The position numbers and the translations under genes are program-made. The notes under the pieces are model-generated. The model searched no databases, had not been told where the DNA came from, and saw only the letters and a program-made list of their open reading frames with translations. This document shows positions 15,722-24,713 of a DNA stretch of 40,612 bases, piece by piece. This DNA is from Candidatus Sulfopaludibacter sp. SbA3 (GTDB lineage Bacteria; Acidobacteriota; Vicinamibacteria; Vicinamibacterales; UBA2999), in the NCBI GenBank assembly GCA_945876205.1, contig CAMCNL010000005.1, positions 1 through 40,612 of the forward strand, read 5' to 3'. Within the stretch, counting starts at the first letter, position 1. Each line of letters begins with the position of its first letter.

Positions 15722-17932
15722 CTACGCCCAGCGATAGCCGCTCTTCGCGAGCGGGAGCGATCGGACGCGCTTGCCAGTGGCGATCGCAATCGCGTTGGCG
15801 ATCGCGGGGACCGTTGGCGGCAGCGCGGGCTCGCCCAGGCCGGTGGGCGGATTGTTCGTCTTGTGGAAGAACACGTCCACGGGCGGCGCCTGCGCCATGC
15901 GGGTCGGCTGGTACTCGTTGAAGTTGCCCTGCACGGCACGCCCCGCGGCGATGGTGATCTCCCAGTTCATGATGTGGCTCATCCCCTCGACGACCGCGCC
16001 CTGGCCCTGGTTCGCCGCGGAACTGGGGTTGACGATCTGGCTGCCGATGTCACCGACGACCCAGACCTTGTTCACCTTGACGGTGTTGTTCGCCCCGACC
16101 GTCACCTCGGCCACGTTCGCGAAGTAGCCGCGGTGACTGTACTGGAAGGCCACGCCCATCGCGGTACCCTTCGGGAGCTGCCGCTTGCCCCAGCCTGACC
16201 GATCGCGCACGAGCTCGAGCACGGCGCGCATCCGCGCCGATTCGAAGCCGTCGCCACCCTGCGCGGGCGGCGCGATACCCGGACCCGCGAGCAGATCGAG
16301 GCGGAACTGCAGCGGATCCTTGCCAGCGGCCAGCGCGAGCTCGTCGATGAACGACTGGAACACCCACGAGAACGCGTTGCTGCGCGGCGCGCGCAACGCC
16401 CCCGTCGGCGTGCCCAGCGGCATCAGCGTCGCCTGGAAGTCGAAGTTCGGCACCCAGCGCGCCGGGAACTCCACCGGCAGGATGTTCGCCGAGTTCGAGA
16501 AGCCGTTCATCCCCTGCGCGTTGTCACCGTAGCTGATGAAGTGATTGCGCCACGCGACCACCTTGCCCGACGCGTCGACGCCGGCCTTGAGGAAGTGGAA
16601 GCCGCCCGGCCGATAGTGGTCGTGGCGCATGTCGTCTTCACGCGTCCAGAGCACTTTCACCGGCACGCCAATCTCCTTGGCGATCGCGCACGCCTCACCC
16701 ATGTAGTCGTTGGTGAGCCGGCGGCCGAACCCTCCGCCCGCGCGCTGCAGGTGGATGGTGATGTTCGCCTCGGGAATGCCCAGCGCGGTGGACACGAGCC
16801 CGCGTCCCTGCTGCGGCGTCTGCGTCGGCGCCCAGACTTCCATCTTGCCGTCGCGGTAATGGGCGGTGCAGTTCTGCGGCTCGAGCGGCGCGTGCGAGAT
16901 GAAGGGATACGCGTAGGCCGCTTCGACAACCTTGGCCGCGCCGGCCAGCGCCTGCTCGGCGTCGCCGTGCACGCGGAGCGGCACGGCGGGCTTCTGCGTC
17001 GAGAGCTCCTGCGCGCGGCGCGCGAAGCCTTCGCTGCTCTGCGTGGCGTACTGTCCTTCGTTCCACGTCACCTTCAGCGTCTTGCGCGCCGTCTGCGCCT
17101 GCCACCAACTGTCGGCGACGATCGCGACGCCCGGCATCAGGCCGCGCGTGTCGGTCGTCCCCTTGATGACCAGCACGTGGCGGACGCCCGGCAACGCCTT
17201 CACTTCGTCGACGTTGGCGCTGACGACGGTGCCGCCGAAGACGGGGCACTTCTCGTAGACCGCGTAGAGCATCCCCGGCAGCGTGAAGTCGATGCCGTAG
17301 AGCGGCTGGCCGCGGACGATCTTCGGGTTGTCAACGCCCGGCAGGGGCTGGCCGACGATCGTGAACTGGGCGGCCGGCTTGAACGGCACCGTCGCCATGT
17401 CGGGCGGCGTCATCGTCGCGGCCCTGGTCGAGAGCTGGCCGTAGGTCATCGAGCGGTTCGTCGGGCGATGCATGACCGTGCCCGCCGACGCGTAGCACTC
17501 GGACTCGGGCACGCTCCACGTCTGCGCCGCGGCAGAGACGAGCATGATGCGAATCGAGGCGCCGACGCGGCGCAGCGGATCGTAATTGTTCGGCGTGGCG
17601 GTGCTGCCGCCGGCATTCTGCGGCCCGTACTTCGTCTGATCGAGATCGGCCTGTTCGAGCTTGATTGACTCCCACGGCACCTCGAGCTCCTCGGCGATCA
17701 GCATCGGCATCGAGTTCTTCACGCCCTGCCCGATCTCGGGGTTCTTCGCCATGATCGTGATCACGTTGTCGGGCGTGATCTTGACGAAGGCGTTCGGCAC
17801 GAACGTCACGCCCGCTGCCGGCTGCTGCGCCAGCACGCGGCCGATCGGATCGAGATAGGTGGCGACGAGCATGCCGCCGCCGGCGATGGCGGTGACCTTC
17901 AGGAACGAGCGACGATTGAGCACTGTTTCCAT
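15722..17932 (-). CDS. Molybdopterin-binding subunit of an IorB-type hydroxylase
   Basis: A 736-residue large subunit of the xanthine oxidase family. Residues 1-35 are a Tat signal ([19 protein letters not shown]). Family features include [18 protein letters not shown], the Gly-rich molybdopterin loop [24 protein letters not shown], and the active-site Glu701 in [11 protein letters not shown]. The start NRRSFLK, the domain order and the two-subunit operon match isoquinoline 1-oxidoreductase (IorAB) and membrane aldehyde dehydrogenases, so an aldehyde or N-heterocycle is a plausible substrate. Electrons would go through the Fe-S subunit to a cytochrome. The start lies nine bases after the Fe-S subunit stop. 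Confidence 0.88.
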   Translation of the reverse strand: METVLNRRSFLKVTAIAGGGMLVATYLDPIGRVLAQQPAAGVTFVPNAFVKITPDNVITIMAKNPEIGQGVKNSMPMLIAEELEVPWESIKLEQADLDQTKYGPQNAGGSTATPNNYDPLRRVGASIRIMLVSAAAQTWSVPESECYASAGTVMHRPTNRSMTYGQLSTRAATMTPPDMATVPFKPAAQFTIVGQPLPGVDNPKIVRGQPLYGIDFTLPGMLYAVYEKCPVFGGTVVSANVDEVKALPGVRHVLVIKGTTDTRGLMPGVAIVADSWWQAQTARKTLKVTWNEGQYATQSSEGFARRAQELSTQKPAVPLRVHGDAEQALAGAAKVVEAAYAYPFISHAPLEPQNCTAHYRDGKMEVWAPTQTPQQGRGLVSTALGIPEANITIHLQRAGGGFGRRLTNDYMGEACAIAKEIGVPVKVLWTREDDMRHDHYRPGGFHFLKAGVDASGKVVAWRNHFISYGDNAQGMNGFSNSANILPVEFPARWVPNFDFQATLMPLGTPTGALRAPRSNAFSWVFQSFIDELALAAGKDPLQFRLDLLAGPGIAPPAQGGDGFESARMRAVLELVRDRSGWGKRQLPKGTAMGVAFQYSHRGYFANVAEVTVGANNTVKVNKVWVVGDIGSQIVNPSSAANQGQGAVVEGMSHIMNWEITIAAGRAVQGNFNEYQPTRMAQAPPVDVFFHKTNNPPTGLGEPALPPTVPAIANAIAIATGKRVRSLPLAKSGYRWA

Positions 17933-17941
17933 CGCGCCCTC

Positions 17942-18445
17942 CTATTCGTTGACGGACACGCTGGCCCGCGCTGTTTGGGGTGCTCGTGAGGTGGCAATTG
18001 TGGCGGCGCGCTTGATCGCATCGCGGATGCGGTTGTAGGTGCCGCAGCGGCAGACGTTGCCGTTCATCGCGCGGTCGATATCCGCATCGGTCGGCTTCGG
18101 CGTCGTCCGCAGGAGCGCGGCGGCCGACATGATCTGTCCCGCCTGGCAGTAACCGCACTGCGGAACGTCAATCTCCTGCCACGCGACCTGCAACGGATGC
18201 GTGCCGTCCGCTGAGAGACCTTCGAGCGTCGTGATGGCCGCGCCCGCCGCCATAGATACCGGCGTCTGGCAGGCGCGCACGGCCCGGCCGCCGAGGTGCA
18301 CGGTGCATGCACCGCACGCGCCGATGCCGCAGCCGAATTTCGTTCCCTTGAGGTTCAGGACATCCCGGATGACCCACAGCAGGGGCATGTCGGCGGGCAC
18401 GTCGACCGTGGTCGACTTTCCGTTGACGTTCAATGTGTAAGGCAT
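17942..18445 (-). CDS. [2Fe-2S] subunit of the IorA type
   Basis: A 167-residue small subunit. Residues 35-65 carry the plant-ferredoxin-like cluster ([14 protein letters not shown] plus a later Cys), and residues about 105-150 the second cluster (CGYCQAGQ and CRCGTY). It has no signal of its own and would be exported together with the Tat-tagged large subunit encoded next. It is the first gene of the pair. There is a weak GAGAG before the ATG at 18445, and the upstream region also holds the imperfect palindrome CTCTC-7-GAGAG near 18456-18472. Confidence 0.88.
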   Translation of the reverse strand: MPYTLNVNGKSTTVDVPADMPLLWVIRDVLNLKGTKFGCGIGACGACTVHLGGRAVRACQTPVSMAAGAAITTLEGLSADGTHPLQVAWQEIDVPQCGYCQAGQIMSAAALLRTTPKPTDADIDRAMNGNVCRCGTYNRIRDAIKRAATIATSRAPQTARASVSVNE

Positions 18446-18566
18446 GGCAGTTACTCTCGGTAATAGAGAGGTTTGCGAAGAAAAAGGGTCGAGGCATTAT
18501 GCCGCATAAAGGCTCATTACAGTCTCAGCATGACAGCCTGGACATCTCTGGGCGCACCGCCGAACA

Positions 18567-18592
18567 GGGTTCGACTCCCGCCGCCTCCACCA
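18567..18592 (+). other. tmRNA-like 3' end, probable attachment site remnant
   Basis: The bases contain the T-loop TTCGACT (18570-18576), the CCCGC side of the T-stem, a 7-base acceptor strand CGCCTCC, a discriminator A and CCA (18590-18592). This is the form of the 3' end of many tmRNAs (ssrA). The 5' side of the T-stem is only partly complementary (three of five pairs), and no matching 5' acceptor strand GGAGGCG lies in the preceding 400 bases, so no working tmRNA or tRNA is present here. The 3' end of ssrA is a common integration site, so a leftover attachment site is the best reading. Confidence 0.55.
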
Positions 18593-18629
18593 TTACTAAG
18601 TTGTTGTAATTAAATAACTTAACAAACAG

Positions 18630-18733
18630 CACAAAGCGCGGCGGCTCGCGGCGCGGATGGTGTGCTCCGAGTGCGGGCGGACGAAGTCACCAACGCCATC
18701 GCCTCGGCGATCGACAGCGTCCTGACGAAGTAG
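18630..18733 (+). pseudogene. Short C-terminal coding remnant
   Basis: Following an in-frame TAA, an open frame with coding-like codon use reads about 33 residues, including VLRVRADEVTNAIASAIDSV, and ends at TAG 18731-18733. There is no start codon or ribosome binding site. It is helical and Ala-rich; no family is recognised. It may be the end of a gene from the element that used the site at 18567-18592. Confidence 0.3.
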
Positions 18734-18757
18734 GCCGGGCCCTTTCGGACCCGGCCT
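18732..18757. terminator. Hairpin at the end of the TonB receptor gene
   Basis: The arms AGGCCGGG and CCCGGCCT pair over eight bases with a ten-base loop. It lies seven bases beyond the receptor stop on the minus strand. There is no U-run. Related in layout to 15680-15701. Confidence 0.55.
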
Positions 18758-18763
18758 TCCATC

Positions 18764-21685
18764 CTAGACCGTCACGCGGAAGCCGAGCTGCAGCGAGCGC
18801 GGCGCGAACGCCAGGTTGGTGCTGGCATTCGGCAGCCCGTAGCGCGGGCTGCTGCGGTCGACCACGTACGATCCGTAGTTTGCGCGATCGAACACGTTGA
18901 ACACTTCGAGGATGCCGTCGACCTTGGCCCGCGACGTCAGCGGAATGCTCTGCTGCAGCCGCATGTCGAGCCGGTGAATCGACCCGCGCACGAAGCTGTT
19001 GCGCGGCACGACTGAGCCATCCGCGCAGAGCCGCTGCGTGCCGCCGCGTCCGAATCCGCGCCGGTCGCCGCCGCAGATGGTGTCGTCCCGCTCACCCGAG
19101 CCGAAGAAGTAGAGGCCGCTCGCCTGGAAGCCGCCGCCGACCTGCCAGATGCCGTTGAACACCGCGCGGTGCCGCTGGTCGGTGATGGCGAGCCCGTATT
19201 CGCCGCCGAGGTCCGGCGCCACGGGGAACGGCACCAGGCCGAGGCCGCTCATCGGCTGCGAGGGATCGTCGTTCTTGATCTGCGAGAGCGTGTAGTTGGC
19301 CGATGCCTGCCACCGGTTGCCGAACCGCTTGTTCCACGCCGTCTGCAGCCCGTGGTAGTCCGACTTGCCGGTGAACGCGTAATAGCCGACCAGGCCGAAC
19401 TCCGGGTAGGGAAGGAACGCCCGGTTCGGACCGTTCGCCGCGTACGGAATGTTCAGGCCGGTCGCCGCGTTGTAACCGAGGTTCACCTGGTCGTGGAGGA
19501 TCTTCTCGTCACGGCTGCGGTTATGGATGTAGTCCACTTCCACCGACATGTCGCTGCCGATCTGCCGCTGGAGGCCGAACGAGCCCTGCCAGCTGTTGGT
19601 GAGGGCGGCGAGATCGGACGGCGGCGCCAGTTCCTCGAAATCGCGGAACAGGCACGGCGCGGTGCCGGCGTAGTTGCGCGCCTTCCAGGAATTGAACAGC
19701 GCGGTGTTGACGTCGCAGACGCGCTCCAGCGCCTGCCGGTAGGTGGGCGCCGGCCCGTTGAACGGGTTCGCTGCGAAATCGGGCCGGCCGTCGTTGTCCA
19801 CGGCGATGAAGACGGTGGTGTTGGAACGCGTGGAATGCGTCCACGCGCTGGCGATGATGTCGCTGAAGTAGAGCCCGGCGCCGCCGCGCAGCACGGTGCG
19901 GTCGTTCATCTGGTACGCGAAGCCGAGCCGCGGCTGGATGTTGTTGGCATCCTGCGGCCGCCCGCCCACCATCCATGGCAGGAACTCCTCCTGCTGGTTG
20001 AATGCGTCCCAGATCAGGTCGTAGCGGAGGCCGAGGTTGAGCGTCAGCTTGTCGGTGAGCTTCCAATCATCCTGGGCCCACGCCGCGTACTTGGGCTGAT
20101 TGAACGACACCGGAAACGAATCCGAGATGCCGACGACGTAGCGGCGCGTGATGCTGGAGATGGCCGCGAGGTTCCACGTATCGACGTTGAATGGATCCGG
20201 GAAGAGCTGCTCGATGTTGGCGGGGATCGGTCCGCCGCGTGCGTCGATGCGTCCCATGCAGCTGGTGCAGTTGGCCGAGATCTTCTTGTCCCAGATGAAC
20301 TCGCCGCCGACCTTCAGATCGTGACGGCCTCTGGCGTCATAGGAGAACGAGAAGTCGTCGCGGACGTTGTAGGTGTCCTGGAACCAGTAGCGCGGCCAGT
20401 TGTTGTTGCCGGTGATGTTGAAGCCCGTGAACTGGATGCGCGGGTGGCCGTTGGTGATGCCGCGCGAGGCGAGCGGGTGATTGGACCAGGTCGTCTGGTT
20501 CCGCTCGGTGAAGCCGTAGCCGGCATAACCGACCTTGAAGTCGTTGACGGCTCGCGTGCCCAGCACCGAGACGAATCCTGCCTGCAGGCTGGTGGTGTCC
20601 TGAGTGGTCGAGCCCGATCCCGCCGGGTGATCGCTGCCAAGCTGCGAGAACGGCGCGGCGAAGCGCGTCAGGTTGCCCTTGAGCATGGCGCGGTTCGAGG
20701 GCGACAGCTGGTAATCCAGCCTGCTGGTCGACAGCTTTGTCGTCGTGGTTCCCTGCAGCGTGATGTTGAACCTGGGGAAGGCCGTGTTGGCGATGCTGGT
20801 CTGCGGTGCCCGGTCGTATTCGTAGCTGCCGAAGAAATGCAGCTTGTCGCGGAGAATGGGACCACCCACGGTGCCGCTGTACTGCTGCTCCTTGAAGGGA
20901 ACCTTGACGCCGAGCACCGGGTCTTCCGACCCCCATTTGGCGTTGCGGAAGTAGCCGCCGAAGCTGCCGGCGTAGCGGTTGGTGCCCGAGCGTGTGACGG
21001 CGTTGACCTGGACGCCGGAGGAGCGTCCCTGCGTCGCGTCAAAGCGGTTGGAGATGAACTGGAACTCGGCGATGGCGTCGCGGCTGAATTTCGGCTGGCC
21101 GCCGGGACCGAGGTTGCTGGTCACCTGCTGGCCGTCCATGTTCAGCTGAAACTCGCGCACGTCGCCGCGGTCCTGCACCGGAACGCTGCCCATCGCGGTG
21201 GTCCGGTTGCCCGGTGCGATCAGCGCGAGCGAGGTCCAGTCGCGTCCCTGCACCGGCAGCTCCGACATCTGCTGCGGGTCGATGTTGCTGCCGATCGACG
21301 AGCTGGTGATGTTCAGCAGCGGCGCTTCGGCCGTGACGGTGACGGTCTCCTGCACCGTCGACGGCGCCATCTGCATCGGCACGCTGACCGTCTGGCCGAC
21401 CAGCAGCTGGATGCCGGTGAGCGTCACCGATCTGAACCCCTGCAGATCCGCGGTGACCTGGTAGCTGCCGATCCGCGCCGGCATACGGAAGGCGCCGCGT
21501 TCGTCGGTCACCGTGTTGAAGCGGTTGCCGGTCGCTTCGTGTACCGCGGTGACCGTCACACCGGGCAGCACGCCGCCGGTGGTGTCCGTGACTGTTCCTG
21601 CAAGAGTGGCTTCCTGCGCGAACCCGCTCGCGGGCAGCGCGAGTGCGACGAGGACGAGTACGATCCTGGTGAATCTTCCCGACAT
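18764..21685 (-). CDS. Oar-like TonB-dependent receptor with carboxypeptidase-regulatory N-domain
   Basis: A 973-residue outer-membrane protein. It has a signal peptide (1-24, ending SGFAQ), then a carboxypeptidase regulatory-like domain (about 28-110, starting LAGTVTDTTGGVLPGVTVTA). A plug region has ELPVQGRDWTSLALIAPG and the residues up to RSGTNRYAGSFGGYFRN, and a long beta-barrel rich in aromatic strands runs to the C-terminus. Such receptors are numerous in Acidobacteriota and are thought to take up large or glycan-derived substrates with TonB energy. The ATG at 21685 follows GGAGGATTC and fits the signal peptide. The upstream LVIVD-repeat gene ends 47 bases away in the same direction, so they may share a message. 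Confidence 0.9.
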   Translation of the reverse strand: MSGRFTRIVLVLVALALPASGFAQEATLAGTVTDTTGGVLPGVTVTAVHEATGNRFNTVTDERGAFRMPARIGSYQVTADLQGFRSVTLTGIQLLVGQTVSVPMQMAPSTVQETVTVTAEAPLLNITSSSIGSNIDPQQMSELPVQGRDWTSLALIAPGNRTTAMGSVPVQDRGDVREFQLNMDGQQVTSNLGPGGQPKFSRDAIAEFQFISNRFDATQGRSSGVQVNAVTRSGTNRYAGSFGGYFRNAKWGSEDPVLGVKVPFKEQQYSGTVGGPILRDKLHFFGSYEYDRAPQTSIANTAFPRFNITLQGTTTTKLSTSRLDYQLSPSNRAMLKGNLTRFAAPFSQLGSDHPAGSGSTTQDTTSLQAGFVSVLGTRAVNDFKVGYAGYGFTERNQTTWSNHPLASRGITNGHPRIQFTGFNITGNNNWPRYWFQDTYNVRDDFSFSYDARGRHDLKVGGEFIWDKKISANCTSCMGRIDARGGPIPANIEQLFPDPFNVDTWNLAAISSITRRYVVGISDSFPVSFNQPKYAAWAQDDWKLTDKLTLNLGLRYDLIWDAFNQQEEFLPWMVGGRPQDANNIQPRLGFAYQMNDRTVLRGGAGLYFSDIIASAWTHSTRSNTTVFIAVDNDGRPDFAANPFNGPAPTYRQALERVCDVNTALFNSWKARNYAGTAPCLFRDFEELAPPSDLAALTNSWQGSFGLQRQIGSDMSVEVDYIHNRSRDEKILHDQVNLGYNAATGLNIPYAANGPNRAFLPYPEFGLVGYYAFTGKSDYHGLQTAWNKRFGNRWQASANYTLSQIKNDDPSQPMSGLGLVPFPVAPDLGGEYGLAITDQRHRAVFNGIWQVGGGFQASGLYFFGSGERDDTICGGDRRGFGRGGTQRLCADGSVVPRNSFVRGSIHRLDMRLQQSIPLTSRAKVDGILEVFNVFDRANYGSYVVDRSSPRYGLPNASTNLAFAPRSLQLGFRVTV

Positions 21686-21732
21686 GAATCCTCCTGTATG
21701 GAGTGAAGAGAGCTGATGACGCAATGACTGGC

Positions 21733-23247
21733 CTAGTTGGTGGAGCCCGCTGGATAATTGGCGACGCGGCGCGCGGCGCCAGACAGCTCGATCACGTGCA
21801 TCCCGGTGTTGGCGCGATCCACCACGTAGACGTAGCCGCGGTCGTCGACTTCCACGTTGTTGGATTGAATCGCCACCTTGCAGCGCTTGGCGGCGCCTTC
21901 GCCGACGCAGCGCTCTTCGGTGTTGGCGGTGATCGCCGGGATATAGTACGCAATCTCCTTGATGTTGAGCGGATCGCGGATGTCGAGCGCGCGGAGACCC
22001 GCGTTGAAGTAGGTGACGAACAACACGCGGCCGTAATAAATCGGCGTGAAGTTCTCCGGGGCGGAGTGGGTGCCAAAACGGCCGCCTCGCTCGCAGAAGT
22101 TGCCGCTCGCTTCGGGGACGGTCCAGGTGGTTGCGCCAATCGGACGGTTTTCAAACGTGATGTCCACCATCCGTACGAGCTGGCGCGGCTCCAGGCATTC
22201 CTCCTCGAGCGATTCGCTGATCACCGCCATGAAATCCCGATGCGCCTGCAGCGAGTTGATCGGCACGTCGGAGCCATGTTCGTGGCCGGCACCCGGTCCG
22301 ACCATGGTCGGCGGCAGCTTCTGCTTGGCGAACTCCGGCAGCACGTAGCCAAGCAGCGGCAGCGTCGTGTGCGCGCCCGCGTCCGGCGGCAGGTCGAGCC
22401 GCGAGATCTGCGGATAGAGCAGGTTGGCATCGGTCGGTTCTTTCGGCCCGTTCAGCAGCTTGTCGCGATCGACAATCTGCACGACCCCGGCACGGCTGGT
22501 GCCGTAACCGAAGTAGACGCGGTTGCCCTTGGGTCCGAGCGAGATCGGCCCGTGCAGCTCGGTTGGCACCGGCATGACGGTGGCGCCAGGCTGCTGCCCG
22601 GGCAGCCCGAAGTCGCGAATGAATTTCGGATTCGCCGGATCGCTCAGGTCGAAGATCTTCGTCATCCGCCGCGTGCGCCACGCCGGATCTCCCGAGATGA
22701 CATAGGCGATGCCGGTGTCGCACTCCCACCAGCTCTTGTGCGTGTTACGCAGGCCGCTGAGCAGCGTGAGCAGCTTGGCAGGCTTCGCGGGGTCGCTGAC
22801 ATCCCAGATCTCATGGCCGGAGTTGCCATAGGAGCGAAGCAGGTACGCCTTGCTGCGATCGCCGCGCGGCAGCTCCGTGCCGAGGCAGACGCGCGTCATC
22901 TGCGCGCCGCCCGCTTCGCCCGCTCCCTCTTCGCCGATGATGTGCGCGAGGTACCGCGGCTGCCGAGGGTTCGTCACGTCGACGATCGACGTGCCGTTCT
23001 TCTCGGTCTTCCCGGTCAGCGCGTTCGGCTTCTCGCCGCCATGATGACCGATGTAGGCGATGTAGCGGTTGCCCTGCTTCTTGATGGTGGGCTGGTAGGC
23101 GCTGCGGGCCTGCAGGTCGTTGTAGCCCACCAGTTGCATGTCACGCGACTCTGCGGGGGCTCCGATCTTCTGCTGCTGCGCTGCCAGGACGACGCCGAAT
23201 GCCACGACCCCGAATGAGACGGTCGTCGCTGCGAGCCAAGGTTTCAT
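21733..23247 (-). CDS. Secreted LVIVD-repeat propeller-like protein
   Basis: A 504-residue protein with a signal peptide (1-23, ending VVLAAQ) and repeated units of the LVIVD type: GTSIVDVTNPRQPRYLAHI, EIWDVSDPAKPAKLL, KIFDLSDPANPKFIRDF, ALDIRDPLNIKEIAYYIP and a last VYVVDRANTGMHVIEL. Such repeats fold as a beta-propeller. No catalytic residues are recognisable. Its genome partner here, the TonB receptor downstream, suggests an outer-surface or periplasmic binding role. The ATG at 23247 follows AAGAAGG. Confidence 0.75.
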   Translation of the reverse strand: MKPWLAATTVSFGVVAFGVVLAAQQQKIGAPAESRDMQLVGYNDLQARSAYQPTIKKQGNRYIAYIGHHGGEKPNALTGKTEKNGTSIVDVTNPRQPRYLAHIIGEEGAGEAGGAQMTRVCLGTELPRGDRSKAYLLRSYGNSGHEIWDVSDPAKPAKLLTLLSGLRNTHKSWWECDTGIAYVISGDPAWRTRRMTKIFDLSDPANPKFIRDFGLPGQQPGATVMPVPTELHGPISLGPKGNRVYFGYGTSRAGVVQIVDRDKLLNGPKEPTDANLLYPQISRLDLPPDAGAHTTLPLLGYVLPEFAKQKLPPTMVGPGAGHEHGSDVPINSLQAHRDFMAVISESLEEECLEPRQLVRMVDITFENRPIGATTWTVPEASGNFCERGGRFGTHSAPENFTPIYYGRVLFVTYFNAGLRALDIRDPLNIKEIAYYIPAITANTEERCVGEGAAKRCKVAIQSNNVEVDDRGYVYVVDRANTGMHVIELSGAARRVANYPAGSTN

Positions 23248-23521
23248 GATGCCTTCTTTTGTTTTCGCGGTCGGCGCGCGACCGCAGCCCCTACAAACGA
23301 AATTGAGCTTGGCAAGTCTAGCCCGAAAGAGCCGGTTACGGGAGCCGTTGAGAGGGAATGCCCAGCGCAAGCGCGATGTTCCGTAAGGACTCGTCCGAAC
23401 AGGTAATAGGCCGCTGCGCCGGGAACGATGACAAGCACGCCGGCAGCTGCAGGTCGTAATCGAGCAGCTGAGACATGCCGGAAGCTTACGCCAGTTACAT
23501 CGCCCCGGTTACGTCGGCCCC
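23248..23521. other. Spacer without supported genes
   Basis: A 46-codon frame on the minus strand (23476-23336) has no ribosome binding site and no recognisable features, so it is not called. No repeat or strong hairpin was seen. Confidence 0.5.
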
Positions 23522-24145
23522 TTACTTCGGCACAGCGTGGCACTGGCCTTCGCCGTGGTCGACCACCGTGTCTTCCACCGTGATGAAATCCCACTGGTAG
23601 GCACCGGACCCGAGCGACAGCTTCAGCAGCCCCCACGTCTGGCCGACGATCGACTCCCCGTACTGTGGCGGCGGCGTTCCGAACAGGCGGGCACCACCGG
23701 TGCCGGCGATGATCTGCCGAATGCCGAATTCCTCGTCGCGGCGTCCATCGGGGTCGAGCGGCGGGAAGGCGGCGAAAAAGTGTTCGTGGCCGTTGGCGAT
23801 GACGTCGACGCCGTGCTTGTAGAGCACGTCCCAGAGCCGCTTCATCCGCTGCGCGGCGAAGTGGCCGGATGAGAAGAGCGGCCGATGAAAATACGCCATC
23901 GAGCACTGCGACGGATGCAGCCGCAAGTCGTTTTCCAGCCAGGCGAGTTGCCCGGGGCGCAACCCCTCAGGCAGCTCGCTGTTGAGCGCGACGATGTGCC
24001 AGCTACCGCGATCGTACGAGTAGTAGCCCAGCCCCTTCGGTCCTGTATTTGGAAAGTAGTCGTAATAGTACGGGCTGATTTCGTTCGCTTCGTAGTCGTG
24101 GTTGCCGGGGACCGGGTACGTGAGGACACGGCGCAATGAGATCAA
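23522..24145 (-). pseudogene. Metallophosphoesterase lacking its N-terminus
   Basis: The 207-residue frame gives a normal C-terminal two-thirds of a calcineurin-like phosphoesterase: PVPGNHDYE near its beginning (GNHD motif), SMAYFHRPLFSSG with its metal-binding His, and VIANGHEHFF (GHxH motif). The first metal motifs (DxH and GDxxY), the signal peptide and the leading strands are absent. The only start available is a TTG six residues before the homology begins. Upstream DNA (24146-24713) does not supply the missing part in any frame. Two of the metal ligands are thus missing and the protein should be inactive, unless the N-terminus lies elsewhere after a rearrangement. Confidence 0.65.
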
Positions 24146-24713
24146 GAGCCCTCACACCGGCTGCGGCGCGAGGGCGCATCGGCGCGCCCACGACGATCGC
24201 GATTGCTGCGCTGCCAAATGAGGGATCGATTTGTGGGCGGGCTCGTCGTCTCAAGAGCGAATCCTGGACAATCACCGCCTGAGCGGTGGAGCCATGCTCC
24301 GCAAGATCATGTTCGTGGCGATGGCGCAGAACACCCCATCGAGGCGACCCAGGGCAAGGACCCGCGCGCTTGCCGCCTGCTGAAGTGCTCCGTCCAGGCG
24401 AGCTTCTGACATTAGGTCTCTGGAGGAATCCGCACAGAAAACACAAATCTGCAAAATACCGCAGTTCTCGATGTTGTTGACGAAACCTGAGTGATCAGTG
24501 CTGAACGCCTCCTCCGGATTCCAGCCGACAGCGTTCCTCGCATCCTCGCGTTTCCAGTTGTGCCGCTGGTGCAACTGATAGAGGAACGCCTTCTGGACAT
24601 CCTGCCGTACAGCGCAGCCACGCAAGACACCGGCCGCACGAGCCTGCGGCGAGTGCGGCCTGACTGAGTGATGAAAATGCTGCACTCTCACGCGTCGAGG
24701 TGCCCGTTGTCCT
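24146..24713. other. 568-base region without an intact gene
   Basis: The region contains the remnant noted at 24272-24640 and otherwise nothing supported. Base composition around 24400-24600 is lower in GC than the surrounding genes. It lies between a truncated metallophosphoesterase and the BrkB gene, consistent with a decayed insertion. Confidence 0.5.
24272..24640 (-). pseudogene. Possible decayed gene of foreign composition
   Basis: In one minus-strand frame a stretch of about 115 residues has natural-looking composition (for example LYQLHQRHNWKREDARNAVG, GFVNNIENCGILQICVFC, then LDGALQQAASARVLALGRLD) and ends at 24272. No start codon in good context is seen, and the reading upstream of about 24640 turns into non-coding Arg/Ser-rich sequence. 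No family is recognised. Codon use is less GC-biased than in neighbouring genes, which suggests transfer. Confidence 0.3.

Larger units (their letters stand above)
18446..18763. other. 318-base intergenic region with attachment-like site and gene remnant
   Basis: No intact gene. From left to right it has the promoter region of the IorA-type gene, a tmRNA-like 3' end (18567-18592), an AT-rich patch (18593-18632) unlike its surroundings, a 34-codon gene remnant ending at TAG 18731-18733, and a hairpin (18732-18757). This mix is typical of the edge of an integrated element. Confidence 0.55.

Noticed and set aside
18517-18592. Complete tRNA or tmRNA gene
   Set aside because: Only the T-arm and 3' acceptor strand are present; the T-stem is mismatched and no 5' acceptor strand, D-arm or anticodon arm can be folded.
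19169-21706. Very long plus-strand open frame (about 845 codons)
   Set aside because: It is antisense to the TonB receptor, whose protein has clear domains; the plus-strand reading is Arg/Val/Ala/Glu/His-rich without a fold and is a by-product of high GC codon use.
21703-23217. Plus-strand open frame of about 500 codons
   Set aside because: It is antisense to the LVIVD-repeat protein and has no recognisable motif.
23336-23476. 46-codon open frame on the minus strand
   Set aside because: It has no ribosome binding site, no signal or membrane segment and no coupling to a neighbour.
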